From the NCBI RefSeq assembly GCF_039537265.1, contig NZ_BAABAE010000001.1, positions 310,001 to 374,000 of the forward strand: a stretch of 64,000 nt of DNA. Reading direction: 5' to 3'. This DNA comes from Terrimesophilobacter bigeumensis. Its GTDB lineage: Bacteria > Actinomycetota > Actinomycetes > Actinomycetales > Microbacteriaceae. Shown here piece by piece: positions 1 to 8,411 of the stretch. The translations under genes and the position numbers were made by a program. The notes beneath the pieces are model-generated. The model did not search any database. It had not been told where the DNA came from and saw only the letters and a list, made by a program, of their open reading frames with translations. Position 1 is the first letter of the stretch; each line of letters starts with the position of its first letter.

Positions 1-315
1 GTGGACGCCGGCACCCTGGTCGAGATCCGAGACGAGGTGGATGTCGTCGAGGGCGCCCAGCGCCTCGGGGACGAGCAGGTCGCTCTCCGCGCGAGCCGAC
101 CCGAGAACCCCGGAGGTCGTGAGCGCTTCGCGCAGGTCGTGGCGCTGGAGTGCCGAGAGGTAGGAGCCGACGAACCCGCCGGCGCTGAACACCGTGGCGT
201 TGAGGATGGCCACGGTCGCCGCGAAGGCGCCGATCAGCAGGGCGAGCAGTACCGTCCAGATGACGATGGTGTGCCTGCGGGAGTGGCGAGGATGATCCTC
301 GGGGGGCGACACCAT
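1..315 (-). CDS. Membrane protein, N-terminal part (cut by window edge)
   Basis: An open frame starts at an ATG (313-315) and runs off the left edge, giving the first 105 residues. After a basic, Arg/His-rich start, residues about 17-40 form one strong hydrophobic membrane segment. The rest looks extracytoplasmic, with no recognised motif. It is divergent from the helicase gene that begins at 447, so the roughly 130 bases between them should hold both promoters. The function is unknown and most of the protein may lie outside the window. Confidence 0.6.
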   Translation of the reverse strand, partial: MVSPPEDHPRHSRRHTIVIWTVLLALLIGAFAATVAILNATVFSAGGFVGSYLSALQRHDLREALTTSGVLGSARAESDLLVPEALGALDDIHLVSDLDQGAGVH

Positions 316-446
316 TCCACAATCCTAGGCTGGCGATCCCCGCATCCTGGCCCTGTGCATGCCGCGCCGGATGCCGCCGGCCGACGCGATAGATTGGACA
401 CTCCATCGACACGCTGGGCCGGCATCCGACACGCAAAGGAACATCC

Positions 447-1733
447 GTGACCGTGCACGAGCTCTCCGCAGAGCAGGCCGCCGTCTTCGCGACCATCGAG
501 GGCACGCGCGAGAACGTGTTCGTGACCGGACGTGCGGGCACCGGCAAGTCGACACTCCTGAACCACCTGTCGTGGAACACCTCGAAGCAGCTCGTGATCT
601 CCGCCCCGACCGGTGTCGCAGCGCTCAACGTGGGCGGCCAGACCATCCACTCGCTGTTCCGCCTGCCGATCGGGGTCATCGCCGATCACGACATCGAGCA
701 GAACGGCGACCTGCGCAAGCTGCTCAACACGATCGACACCCTTGTGATCGACGAGGTCTCCATGGTCAACGCCGACCTGCTGGATGCCGTCGACCGCAGT
801 CTGCGCCAGGCCCGGCAGCGAAAGGAGGAGGCCTTCGGCGGCGTGCAGGTCGTGCTGTTCGGCGACCCGTACCAGCTTGCCCCGGTGCCCGGCGACGCCG
901 ACGAACGCGCCTACTTCGAGGACCAGTACCGGTCGATGTGGTTCTTCGACGCGAAGGTCTGGGACGAGACCGACCTTCGCATCTTCGAGCTCAACACGAT
1001 CCACCGCCAGCATGAGGAAGAGTTCAAGGCGATGCTGAACGCCGTGCGGCACGGCACGGTCACCGCCGAGATCGCGGCGCGGCTCAACGAGGTCGGGGCA
1101 CGGCCGGCACCGGGGGCGGATGCGATCACCCTCGCGACGAGGAACGACACCGTCAACCGGATCAACGCCGCCGAACTCGCCCGGCTGCCCGGCCGTGCGC
1201 TCACCGCGAAGGCCGACATCACCGGCGACTTCGGCGGACGGGCATTCCCTGCGGATGAGACGCTCGAGCTCAAGGTGGGGGCACGCGTCATGTTCCTGCG
1301 CAACGATCCTGACCAGCGGTGGGTGAACGGCACCGTCGGCACGGTGCGCAAGATCACATCGACGGTGTACGTCGAGGTCGACGGGGAGACGCACGAGGTG
1401 GAGCCGGCGGTCTGGGAGAAGTACAAGTACTCCTACTCGGCCGCCACCAAGCAACTGACGCGGGATATCGTCGCCGAGTTCACCCAGTTCCCTTTGCGGC
1501 TCGCGTGGGCGGTGACGATCCACAAGTCCCAGGGCAAGACCTACGACCGCGCGATCGTCGACCTCGGGCAGCGGTCGTTCGCGCCAGGGCAGACCTACGT
1601 GGCACTGAGCCGCATCACCGAGCTCGACGGGCTGTACCTCACGAGGCCGCTGCGGCCATCCGACATCATCGTCGACGAGAACGTGCGCCGCTTCATGGCG
1701 AACGCGGCGCCCATCCCCGGTATCGAAGCCTAG
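447..1733 (+). CDS. Pif1/RecD-like superfamily 1 DNA helicase
   Basis: A 428-residue ATP-dependent helicase of the Pif1/RecD type. Walker A is GRAGTGKST at residues 28-36, SAPTGVAA follows at 52-59 and the Walker B region VIDEVSM at 100-106. The C-terminal UvrD/RecD-like end carries VTIHKSQGKTYD and YVALSR, the usual motif V and VI signatures. The family unwinds DNA with 5'-3' polarity. The GTG start is chosen because an AAAGGA-type ribosome site lies just upstream and the helicase domain begins directly after it. It is a single gene with no clear partners nearby. The family assignment is firm; the cellular role is inferred. Confidence 0.88.
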   Translation: MTVHELSAEQAAVFATIEGTRENVFVTGRAGTGKSTLLNHLSWNTSKQLVISAPTGVAALNVGGQTIHSLFRLPIGVIADHDIEQNGDLRKLLNTIDTLVIDEVSMVNADLLDAVDRSLRQARQRKEEAFGGVQVVLFGDPYQLAPVPGDADERAYFEDQYRSMWFFDAKVWDETDLRIFELNTIHRQHEEEFKAMLNAVRHGTVTAEIAARLNEVGARPAPGADAITLATRNDTVNRINAAELARLPGRALTAKADITGDFGGRAFPADETLELKVGARVMFLRNDPDQRWVNGTVGTVRKITSTVYVEVDGETHEVEPAVWEKYKYSYSAATKQLTRDIVAEFTQFPLRLAWAVTIHKSQGKTYDRAIVDLGQRSFAPGQTYVALSRITELDGLYLTRPLRPSDIIVDENVRRFMANAAPIPGIEA

Positions 1734-1747
1734 GGGTGACGTGCTGC

Positions 1748-1818
1748 CTGGCGAAAAGTGCCGACAGCCCTGCCCATGGATGCCCGCCAAACCCGGGGCC
1801 GCCGGCACTTTTCGCCAG
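1748..1818. repeat. 16-bp perfect inverted repeat with 39-nt spacer
   Basis: CTGGCGAAAAGTGCCG (1748-1763) is repeated as its exact reverse complement at 1803-1818. It lies between the helicase stop and the next gene. There is no T-tract, so it is not a classical terminator; it looks more like a REP/MITE-type element or a long-range hairpin. Confidence 0.7.
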
Positions 1819-1887
1819 CCAGCCCGTCGGTATCACGCCGAGAACACCGGGCTACCGCTACCCCGTGGAATACGGGAAGATCAAGCA

Positions 1888-2337
1888 ATGCAGCGGCTGA
1901 AAGGTAGCGGGACTCTCGCTCGATGGCTTGCAACCGCTGCGTTTGTCATCGTTACCGTCTCCTTCCTGGCATTTCTATCCGATGGAGGTGGGCAAGGACT
2001 ACTGGCCGCCTGCATCTTCCAGTTCGTAGCCACCGTGACCATGCTTCGATCGATGTACATCGGCGTCTATGTGGGGAGTGACCGGGTCCGCTTCGTCTCC
2101 TGGATGAGGCGTTTCACCCTGGAATGGTCAGGTATTCGGAGGAGCGATGCCATCCCGTATTCTGGGTTCCTCAGTAAAAGCAGCGACACCAATTTTGCAT
2201 CCATGATTCGCGTCACGCTCGCGGATGGTCGGATGATCGAACTCCAATCCACGGTTGGTGGGCCACGTGCCGTCAGGCGACAGGCCGCGTCCCTCAACCG
2301 TTTGATTCAAGTCCGATCCTGCTCGCACGGGGCTTAG
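1888..2337 (+). CDS. PH-domain-like membrane protein
   Basis: A protein of 149 residues with two hydrophobic segments (about 12-31 and 36-55). A soluble C-terminal half follows, with the pattern seen in small bacterial PH-like domain proteins (VYVGSDRVRFVSW, then TLEWSGIRR and VTLADGRMIEL). The ATG at 1888 is chosen over an upstream in-frame start because the upstream extension runs across the inverted repeat and is not protein-like. It is followed by a lipoprotein gene on the same strand. Base composition is a little less GC-rich than its neighbours. The function is unknown. Confidence 0.6.
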   Translation: MQRLKGSGTLARWLATAAFVIVTVSFLAFLSDGGGQGLLAACIFQFVATVTMLRSMYIGVYVGSDRVRFVSWMRRFTLEWSGIRRSDAIPYSGFLSKSSDTNFASMIRVTLADGRMIELQSTVGGPRAVRRQAASLNRLIQVRSCSHGA

Positions 2338-2373
2338 ACGAGCCGAAGCCAAAGTCAGGAAAGCATCAGCGCG

Positions 2374-2820
2374 ATGAGAGCATCGAGAGCTTTCGCGGCG
2401 TCATGTGTCGCGTTGTCGGCGCTGCTCTTGTCATCCTGCGCACTGCTCGTTCCGCCCAAGCTGACCGTGTCGGATCTGGTCGGAACGTGGAACTCCAATC
2501 GGTTCGACGCAACTCTGATCCTGCGGAAGGACATGACGTTCGACGTCAGGAATGTGCCCGTCGGTTACACCGGAATCGATGCCTTCGAGCGCATCGGACT
2601 TCCACCGGTCGAAACGAGCGAGCAGGAACGGGTGGCCTTCTCGGGCACTTGGGAGTACGTGCCGCCGGACGAACCTTTCGGCAACCTGATCTGGCTCCAA
2701 TACTCTCCGGGTTCCGGCGTAGAGCTGTACTTAGAGTTTGGCTGGGTCGATCTTGACCACCTGTACCTCATGCAAGGAGATCCGGATAACGGCGACTTTC
2801 TGGAATTCTTTCTGGAGTGA
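2374..2820 (+). CDS. Lipoprotein, hypothetical
   Basis: A protein of 148 residues with a clear lipoprotein signal: a short basic start, a hydrophobic stretch, then a lipobox LSSC with the lipidated Cys at residue 22. The mature part begins LTVSDLVGTW and contains FSGTWEYVP, the type of motif seen in small beta-barrel or lipocalin-like secreted proteins. It should sit on the outer face of the cytoplasmic membrane. It lies 36 bases downstream of the PH-domain gene and could be co-transcribed with it. The function is not known. Confidence 0.7.
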   Translation: MRASRAFAASCVALSALLLSSCALLVPPKLTVSDLVGTWNSNRFDATLILRKDMTFDVRNVPVGYTGIDAFERIGLPPVETSEQERVAFSGTWEYVPPDEPFGNLIWLQYSPGSGVELYLEFGWVDLDHLYLMQGDPDNGDFLEFFLE

Positions 2821-2922
2821 CGAGTCAGTCGCCATTCAGACCGATTTCGAACGCACGACGCAGCGACGATCGGTCATGGTTTCGATACGCGCCTTCGGCG
2901 TTACTCAACCGGCGAACTGTGG

Positions 2923-3579
2923 CTAGGCGGCAGCGGCCTTCGCGGCTGAGAGATCCTGGAAGAGTTCGGTGTTGAGTCGGTAGGCGGTGAGCACCTCGTC
3001 GATCACGCGTTCGCGCTCCGCGTCGTCCCAGGCGACGGCATCCAGCTGCTCGCGGTAGGTGTCCTTGAAGTCCTTGGGGTCGGCGATCTGGTCGAAGAGG
3101 TAGAAGCCGATGCCGTTGGTGTCGAAACCGAAGCGCTTCTGCATGATCTTCGAGATGTGCTGGCCGCCGGAGAGATCGCCGAGGTAGCGGGTGTAGTGGT
3201 GAGCGATGAAACCGCCGGACCAGTCGGCGACCGCCTTGATGCGGTGGACGTAGCGGGTGGTCGTCGGCAGCGGTGCTGAGACCGAGCGCCAGTCCTCGCC
3301 GAGAAGGAACTCGAGGTCCGCCTGGAGCGCGGGCATGCGGGTGAGCTGGGGGGTGATGAAGCGGCCGGCGATCTCGTCCCCGGCCATGGCATCCGCCGCC
3401 TCTTCGAGCGCCTCGTAGATGAAGTAGTGCTGCACGACGAGCGCGATGTAGTCCTCGCGGGTGCCCTTGCCGCTCATGAGGTCGTGCATGAAGGTGGCGC
3501 CCTCGGACTGGCCGTGGCTCGTCCAGGTGCGCTCACGCAGGGCGTGAGAGAACGGGATGACGGTCACTGGGAAACCCAT
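2923..3579 (-). CDS. Heme oxygenase (biliverdin-producing)
   Basis: A 218-residue cytosolic heme oxygenase, which splits heme to biliverdin, CO and iron. The proximal-heme-ligand region RERTWTSHGQSEGATFM has His22 in the expected place. The family signature RYLGDLSGGQ lies at 131-140, the distal-helix motif of bacterial HmuO-type enzymes. An internal GTG four codons later is an alternative start; neither has a strong ribosome site. An IdeR/DtxR-like box (3591-3609) lies just upstream, pointing to induction by iron starvation. The upstream DUF2470 gene on the same strand is a common companion in heme-iron use. Confidence 0.92.
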   Translation of the reverse strand: MGFPVTVIPFSHALRERTWTSHGQSEGATFMHDLMSGKGTREDYIALVVQHYFIYEALEEAADAMAGDEIAGRFITPQLTRMPALQADLEFLLGEDWRSVSAPLPTTTRYVHRIKAVADWSGGFIAHHYTRYLGDLSGGQHISKIMQKRFGFDTNGIGFYLFDQIADPKDFKDTYREQLDAVAWDDAERERVIDEVLTAYRLNTELFQDLSAAKAAAA

Positions 3580-3590
3580 TTCGATCGTGG

Positions 3591-3609
3591 TTAGGTCAGC
3601 CTAAGCTTA
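3591..3609. promoter_or_regulatory. IdeR/DtxR-type iron box
   Basis: TTAGGTCAGCCTAAGCTTA matches the DtxR/IdeR consensus TTAGGTTAGSCTAACCTAA at 16 of 19 positions and sits directly upstream of the heme oxygenase gene. With Fe(II) present the regulator would repress; iron limitation would derepress heme breakdown. Confidence 0.7.
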
Positions 3610-3638
3610 CCTGAGTCGATCGCGAACCGATATGGCTG

Positions 3639-3938
3639 CTACGCGTGAGGGCGCGGTTCGACACCCAGTCGTGCACAGGCCGCGTCGTAGAGCACCACGA
3701 TCTCGCGGCGGATCTCCGGTCGGGCGCTGATCGGACCCGACCAGGGCACACCGAGCTCGTGGGCGTCGTCGCCGATCGTGTAACCCCAGAACCCGCCGAG
3801 GCCATCGAGACCGGTCATCGTGGCCGAGTCGGCATCCGGATGCCCGAACGCGCGCGCGATGAGCAGGTTGTCGTCGTTGTGGTCATCGTTCATATGCTTC
3901 AGCACGGCGGTGACGACATCCGCTTCGAAGATTGGCAT
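3639..3938 (-). CDS. DUF2470 heme-associated small protein
   Basis: A 99-residue protein with the DUF2470 core AVLKHMNDDHNDDN followed by MTGLDGLGGFWGY. This domain is found next to, or fused with, heme-degrading enzymes, where it is thought to help heme binding or transfer. It lies 59 bases upstream of the heme oxygenase on the same strand. The ATG at 3938 fits the usual N-terminus of stand-alone DUF2470 proteins; longer in-frame starts exist upstream but look non-coding. It probably works with the heme oxygenase in iron acquisition. Confidence 0.8.
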   Translation of the reverse strand: MPIFEADVVTAVLKHMNDDHNDDNLLIARAFGHPDADSATMTGLDGLGGFWGYTIGDDAHELGVPWSGPISARPEIRREIVVLYDAACARLGVEPRPHA

Positions 3939-3981
3939 GAAATCTACGGTAATGGCATTGCCTGATGGGTGACCATGAATC

Positions 3982-4500
3982 ATGGCGATCGAACCGGACA
4001 CGAAGGACTGGACCTGGGTGCTGGGCAAGGCGTGCCCCGAGTGCGGATTCGACGCCTCGACGACGGACGAGCGCGACGTGGCGGGGCTGCTCCGCGCCAA
4101 CGTGGCGGAGTGGCCGGCGGTGCTCGAACGCTCCGACGTGCGGGTGCGGCCGGATGAGCGGACCTGGTCTCCGCTCGAGTATGCGGCGCACGTGCGGGAC
4201 GTGTTCCGCCTCTTCGCCGTGCGGCTCGACCTCATGCTCACGCAGGACGACCCGATCTACCCGAACTGGGACCAGGACGAGACGGCCATCGCCGAGAAGT
4301 ACAACGAACAGGACCCGCTCGTGGTCGCGACCGGGTTGGGTGCCGCCGGCCGCGCTCTCGCCGCAGCCTTCGACGCTGTGCCGGCGGAGGCATGGTCACG
4401 CCCCGGTCGTCGCGGCGACGGCGCGAAGTTCACGATCGCGACCTTCGCGCGCTACCTCATCCACGACCCGGTGCATCACCTCTGGGACGTGCGGAAGTAG
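3982..4500 (+). CDS. DinB-family protein
   Basis: A protein of 172 residues resembling the DinB/YfiT-like four-helix family. An N-terminal CPECGFD is followed by repeated helices with RPDERTWSPLEYAAHVRDVFRL (the first conserved His) and a C-terminal YLIHDPVHHLWDVRK, which supplies the other His ligands of a likely metal site. Family members are metal-dependent transferases or proteins of unknown reaction, and in actinobacteria some use mycothiol. It is divergent from the DUF2470 gene (3938), only 43 bases away. The substrate is unknown. Confidence 0.78.
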   Translation: MAIEPDTKDWTWVLGKACPECGFDASTTDERDVAGLLRANVAEWPAVLERSDVRVRPDERTWSPLEYAAHVRDVFRLFAVRLDLMLTQDDPIYPNWDQDETAIAEKYNEQDPLVVATGLGAAGRALAAAFDAVPAEAWSRPGRRGDGAKFTIATFARYLIHDPVHHLWDVRK

Positions 4501-4517
4501 TCGCCCGCCCGGCCGGG

Positions 4518-5273
4518 TCAGAGCCAGCGAGCCGGTTCCGGCACCGGGTCTCCGGATACCGTGGCGACGCCCGCCGATCCGCGCCCAGTCGCCCAGCGGG
4601 CGAGATTCGTGGCGGTACCTCGCAGTGCGATGGCGGCCGGATCGTCCACGTCACCGACCGCTCGTACAGTGTCGCGGTCGGTCGGTGCGAGCACGACGTT
4701 CGGGAGGCCTTCGGCTGCTTGCCTGCCTCGCCAGGTGGAGAGGACATCCGCGAGGAGGTGGTCGATGAGTCCCGCGGGGAAGTCGTCATAGCTCGCTCCA
4801 CTGTCGAGGTCGACGGTGTGCAGCCAGACCTCGCGGGTGCGCATCCAGATCGTCTTGGTGGTGGCGATCGGCACGCCGTACATGGTGCGCACCTCGGAGT
4901 GCCACGCGTCATCGGTGAGTCCGCGCCACGCCAGGTCGAGCTCCTCCGATGCCCGTGTGTTGAGCCTGCGCAGTTCTGAGGCGGCCAGTGCCGTCCCCTT
5001 TTCGATTTCGTCTGTTCGCTCAGCGGGCGACGCGTACATGGGATTCTCCACCCCGGTTGCCGCCCACTCCGCGAGTCGCCGGATACCCTGTGCGTTGTAA
5101 CCGACATGAGCGATGACGTGGCGGCGACTCCAGCCCGGCAGCAGGGATTGCGCGTCGAACTCCTCGTCGCTCAGGGCGTCGAGTGCGCGCTCGAAGTAAG
5201 CGGTCCCTTCACGGGCGAGTGCGAGGGCCTTGAGGACCTCCGGGTCTGTGGTCGTGTCGTGGGTGGTGTCCAT
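4518..5273 (-). CDS. Maleylpyruvate isomerase family, mycothiol-dependent-type enzyme
   Basis: A 251-residue protein of the mycothiol-dependent maleylpyruvate isomerase family. The N-terminal DinB-like four-helix metal-binding part contains LLPGWSRRHVIAHVGYNAQG with conserved His and the later ERTDEIE. A C-terminal MDMPI-type domain has TRATEVWLH-like VWLHTVDLDSG and ends near ATGRGSAGV. The start at 5273 is preceded by a good GAGGAG ribosome site. It is convergent with the DinB-family gene. The exact substrate is unknown; many paralogues exist in actinobacteria. Confidence 0.85.
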   Translation of the reverse strand: MDTTHDTTTDPEVLKALALAREGTAYFERALDALSDEEFDAQSLLPGWSRRHVIAHVGYNAQGIRRLAEWAATGVENPMYASPAERTDEIEKGTALAASELRRLNTRASEELDLAWRGLTDDAWHSEVRTMYGVPIATTKTIWMRTREVWLHTVDLDSGASYDDFPAGLIDHLLADVLSTWRGRQAAEGLPNVVLAPTDRDTVRAVGDVDDPAAIALRGTATNLARWATGRGSAGVATVSGDPVPEPARWL

Positions 5274-5391
5274 CGACCCATTCTCCTCGTGGACGGCCGC
5301 GTGGCGCAGGGCGAGTTGTCGGTGGAGGTTGCTTAGAATCGGCGCACAGGGCCGGCTGCGAACAGAGATTGTGCGCACCGAGGAGGAACTG

Positions 5392-5646
5392 GTGGATGTC
5401 ACCGCACTGGATCAGCGGTTCTGGCAGGTGAGCGTTGCCGGCGAGGTCGCAGGCTATGTCGACGAGATCGAGGTGGCCGGCGAGACCCGCTACCGGGCGC
5501 GGCGGCTCAAGTATCCGGATGGCCGCTGGGTCGTCATCGGGGAATGGTGGGAGCTCGACCCGGCGCTCGCTGCATGTGCCGACGTGCCGCCGAGGAAGGC
5601 GCGCGTCCGCAAACTCGTCGTACCGCCGCAGGACCGTTGGTTCTGA
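5392..5646 (+). CDS. Small conserved-looking hypothetical protein
   Basis: A protein of 84 residues starting at a GTG with a GAGGAGGA ribosome site five bases away; an earlier in-frame GTG at 5371 is possible. Its sequence alternates beta-like stretches (VAGEVAGYVDEIEVAGETRYRA, GRWVVIGEWWELD) and ends in a basic tail. No family is recognised. It ends 25 bases before the convergent oxygenase gene. Confidence 0.55.
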   Translation: MDVTALDQRFWQVSVAGEVAGYVDEIEVAGETRYRARRLKYPDGRWVVIGEWWELDPALAACADVPPRKARVRKLVVPPQDRWF

Positions 5647-5671
5647 TCGGTTCGTGGCCGGATGCCCGGCT

Positions 5672-6637
5672 CTAGCCGACCGCCTTGTGCGACTTCCCGG
5701 CGAGGTGCGGGCCGGCGAGCACGGGCTCGTACTTCGGGGTCTCGCCCGCGGCGAGGCTCGAGGGCAGGCATTCGACGAGCGCAGAGTAGTTCGCGTTGTG
5801 GAAGAACGGCATGCTCTGGCGACGGGTGGAGACGGCCGAGCCGGCATCCGGGTTCACGACGCGGTGAAGCGTCGACGTCCAGCGATCGTTGGTCCAGCGT
5901 GCCATGAGGTCGCCGATGTTGATGACGAGGGCGCCGGGGGTCGGCGGGATGTCGACCCAGGCATCCGAGTGGTCGTCGCGCACCTGAAGGCCGGCCCGGC
6001 CGAGCTCCTGACGGAGGATCGTGAGCGTGCCGTAGTCGGTGTGGGCGCCCGCGCGCAGCTGGCCGTCCTCCGGCGGGGCGGACTGCTCCGGGTAGTTGAT
6101 CGCCCGGAGGGCGCTCGGGCTGCGGTCGATCTTGTCGGCGAAGAAGTCGGCGGGCAGGTCGAGGCCGTGGGCGAACATCGTCATGAGCCGGTTCGCAAGC
6201 GTGGACATGGCCGCATAGTAGGCCTCCCACACCGGCTTGAACTCGGGCAGGGCCGCCGGCCAGCGGTTCGCGGAGAACAGGCTCGCCTCGGTCTCGTCGG
6301 CCGGCTTGTGTCCGGCGACGACACCCGGGCCCATGTTGAACGACTCCTTGAGGTCGCCGGGCGCCATCGCATCGAGCGACTGCGCGAGCGACTCGGTGAG
6401 CATCGGGAAGTAGCCATACAGCCCACCCTCCTGCCGCTCAACGGAGAGCTTCTCTTCCAGCGGCAGGTCGAAGAAGGAGCGGGTGACCTCCCAGCAGCGG
6501 TCGGCCACCTCATCCGGCACGCCATGGTCGACGATCTGGAAGAAGCCGACCTCGCGCAGGGTCTCGTCGAACTCGCGACCGACGACGGCCGGGTCGCGGT
6601 CGATGTTGATGGTGGGAACGGCGATCGGTGTCGTCAT
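5672..6637 (-). CDS. Isopenicillin N synthase-like 2-oxoglutarate/Fe(II) oxygenase
   Basis: A 321-residue non-heme iron oxygenase of the isopenicillin N synthase family. The DIOX_N-type first half has GFFQIVDHGV (31-40). The double-stranded beta-helix carries the iron triad His199-x-Asp201 (AHTDYGTLTIL) and His258 (TLHRVV). The cosubstrate-binding R-x-S is at 273-275 (RQS). All key residues are present, so it should be active. The substrate is not evident; bacterial relatives act on small molecules. It is divergent from the MarR gene at 6744, which may control it. Confidence 0.88.
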   Translation of the reverse strand: MTTPIAVPTINIDRDPAVVGREFDETLREVGFFQIVDHGVPDEVADRCWEVTRSFFDLPLEEKLSVERQEGGLYGYFPMLTESLAQSLDAMAPGDLKESFNMGPGVVAGHKPADETEASLFSANRWPAALPEFKPVWEAYYAAMSTLANRLMTMFAHGLDLPADFFADKIDRSPSALRAINYPEQSAPPEDGQLRAGAHTDYGTLTILRQELGRAGLQVRDDHSDAWVDIPPTPGALVINIGDLMARWTNDRWTSTLHRVVNPDAGSAVSTRRQSMPFFHNANYSALVECLPSSLAAGETPKYEPVLAGPHLAGKSHKAVG

Positions 6638-6743
6638 GGCAGGGTCCTCATTCTGGTGCGGATGTCCATCCAGCCTATGCGGGCCGGCGCGGGCGGGCCG
6701 ACGCTAATCTGAAAGCACGCCATCAACCAGAAAGGGAGGGCGG

Positions 6744-7268
6744 ATGCCGGAGAAGAAGCCGCTGCCCTGGGACCCGATCGTCGAGGCGCATCGCCAGTGG
6801 ACGCAGCACGGTTGGGGCGCCGAGGCCGACGGCATGGCGGTGGTGACGTCGATCATGCGGGCGCAGCAGCTCATGCTCGCACGGGTCGAGGCGCTGCTGA
6901 GGCCCTTCGAGCTGACCTTCGCGCGCTACGAGATGCTGCGACTGCTGAGCTTCACGCGCGACGGTACCCTGCCGATGGCGAGCGCGAGCGCCCGGCTCCA
7001 GGTGCATCCGACGAGCGTGACGAACACGACCGACCGGTTGGAGGCCGCCGGCCTGCTGAAGCGCACCGCGCATCCGACGGATGGGCGGGCGACGCTCATC
7101 CGGATCACGCCGCCCGGTCGTGCGATCGTCGACGAGGCGACGGAGGTCATCAACCGCGAGTTCTTCGGCGATGTCGGCCTCGATGCGGATGACCGCACGG
7201 CTCTCGTGGAGATTCTGGCGCGGTTCCGGCGTGACGCCGGCGACTTCGCGGAGCCTGCGGGGTCGTAG
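6744..7268 (+). CDS. MarR-family transcriptional regulator
   Basis: A 174-residue winged-helix regulator. The HTH and wing lie in the middle (LPMASASARLQVHPTSVTN, then TDRLEAAGLLKRTAHPTDGRA, with the usual D-x-R wing motif at DGRA). It begins at an ATG behind AGGGAGGG. The divergent oxygenase is the natural candidate target, by family habit. It is the last host gene before the prophage left end. Confidence 0.88.
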   Translation: MPEKKPLPWDPIVEAHRQWTQHGWGAEADGMAVVTSIMRAQQLMLARVEALLRPFELTFARYEMLRLLSFTRDGTLPMASASARLQVHPTSVTNTTDRLEAAGLLKRTAHPTDGRATLIRITPPGRAIVDEATEVINREFFGDVGLDADDRTALVEILARFRRDAGDFAEPAGS

Positions 7269-7317
7269 GGAGGCGCTGCTTCGTCCTTACGAGGCGGAAA
7301 GTTAGGGCGGTGGCGTG

Positions 7318-7371
7318 GAGCGAGTGACGGGAATCGAACCCGCGCTACCAGCTTGGGAAGCTGGAGTTCTG
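7318..7371 (-). other. attL: 54-bp duplicated 3' part of tRNA-Gly(CCC)
   Basis: These 54 bases are identical to 50520-50573, the 3' part of the intact tRNA-Gly gene, from the anticodon arm through the T arm to the acceptor end. After 7371 the sequence diverges at once from the tRNA, so this is the truncated copy left by prophage integration. The prophage runs between the two copies, and 43,202 bp separates their starts. Confidence 0.95.
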
Positions 7372-7536
7372 GAGTGATGATTCCTTGACCTCCCCTGGGT
7401 TGCTCCGATCTAGGACTTTACGAAAAGTAGCACCCGGCGATTCCCTCACTATCCCGCGCAAAGTAGCGAGTAACTAGCGGATTATCCTCCCTTGAGGCCT
7501 ACCGCATCGCGGGCGACGTCGATAAACTCGGGCGCC

Positions 7537-7986
7537 ATGAGAGCATTCCTCGCCGTCCCCCTTCTTGCAGCGCTAACCCTCGCCGGCTGCACGTCCGTTC
7601 CCGCCCCAGCCACGGCCGTCGATGTAGCAGGAATCATCGCGCCGTACAAAGCTGACTGGATCAAGGCGGCCACGACACAATCGGAGTGTGCTGAGGCGTG
7701 GGTATTCGATCGCAGTACCGGCCCTGACTGTTACGTGCTCGCCGACACGGTCGATACGACGACTGCGACCGCGTTGCAGGAGCTCGACGAGTTGGGGCCG
7801 CCTGAGGGCCGCGAGAGCGACTTTGCCGCATTGACCAGCAGCCTTGAAGCGGCGAGCGCGTTGAAAATTCGCGCCGTGTGCGGAACCGAAGCCGTGCCGA
7901 ACACGAAAGTGGGAGCGTGCGGGGATCTCATTGTTGATCGTGTGACCGCTCTGGGTCTACTGAACCGTGAACTCACAAAATGGCCG
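7537..7986 (+). CDS. Prophage-encoded lipoprotein (possible lysogenic conversion gene)
   Basis: A protein of 150 residues with a lipoprotein signal peptide and lipobox LAGC (Cys18). The mature part is Ala/Thr-rich and has four further Cys (in ATTQSECAEAW, GPDCYVL, RAVCGTE and VGACGDL) that could form two disulfides outside the cell. The ATG at 7537 puts the signal peptide at the start. It is the first phage gene inside attL, on the strand opposite to the late genes, which is typical of a gene expressed in the lysogen. No family is recognised. Surface exposure suggests a role in superinfection exclusion or host fitness; this is inference only. The stop codon extends to 7989. Confidence 0.65.
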
Positions 7987-7992
7987 TGACGG

Positions 7993-8220
7993 TCAACTGG
8001 CGCGCGCGGCCATCCTCTGCCGACGGAGCCGCTGTAGTCGCCGCACCAGCAGGGGCGCATCTTGGAGCGCAGCTGCGTCGTCGATGATCCGATTGAGTCT
8101 CTGGTAGTAGCGTGCCGCCGACAGACCGAATGTCGTCTTGATCAGGTCCGGCTTCGCCCCTCCCGGTATCGGGTGCGCATCCTCGAACTCGAGCAGAGCG
8201 CGGTCACGGTCAGAGAGCAT
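7993..8220 (-). CDS. DUF3263-type small HTH-like protein
   Basis: A protein of 75 residues resembling the actinobacterial DUF3263 family. It starts MLSDRDRALLEFE, has a helix-turn-helix-like centre (LIKTTFGLSAARYYQRLNRII) and a basic end (RRLQRLRRQRMAARAS). The family is common in actinobacterial chromosomes and phages and is presumed to bind DNA. It is convergent with the lipoprotein gene, three bases apart. It could be a lysogen-expressed regulator; the target is unknown. Confidence 0.7.
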   Translation of the reverse strand: MLSDRDRALLEFEDAHPIPGGAKPDLIKTTFGLSAARYYQRLNRIIDDAAALQDAPLLVRRLQRLRRQRMAARAS

Positions 8221-8266
8221 GAGAATATCTTGGCCGAGGGGTGAGACATCCCGCTACCCTCGAACC

Positions 8267-8380
8267 GTGGACGACCTCGAAGACCTCGACACACCGAACT
8301 GCCCTTCGTGTCTTGAGCCGATGGAGGCGACCGTCGGAGCATGGTGGTGCGCGGGCTGTCGAGTGACCGTGCGGCCTTAA
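8267..8380 (+). CDS. 37-residue zinc-ribbon micro-protein
   Basis: A GTG-started frame of 37 residues with two Cys pairs, CPSC and CAGC, spaced as in a zinc ribbon. It sits alone between the divergent DUF3263 gene and the convergent endonuclease gene. No ribosome site is visible, so expression is uncertain. The spacing of the Cys pairs argues it is real. Confidence 0.45.
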   Translation: MDDLEDLDTPNCPSCLEPMEATVGAWWCAGCRVTVRP

Positions 8381-8411
8381 ACGACGAATCGCCCCCGGCC
8401 ACTCTCCGTGC

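Noticed and set aside
234..1808. Long minus-strand open frame (524 codons) opposite the helicase
   Set aside because: It is rich in Arg/Val/Asp-type residues caused by GC codon bias, and the + strand frame has clear helicase motifs.
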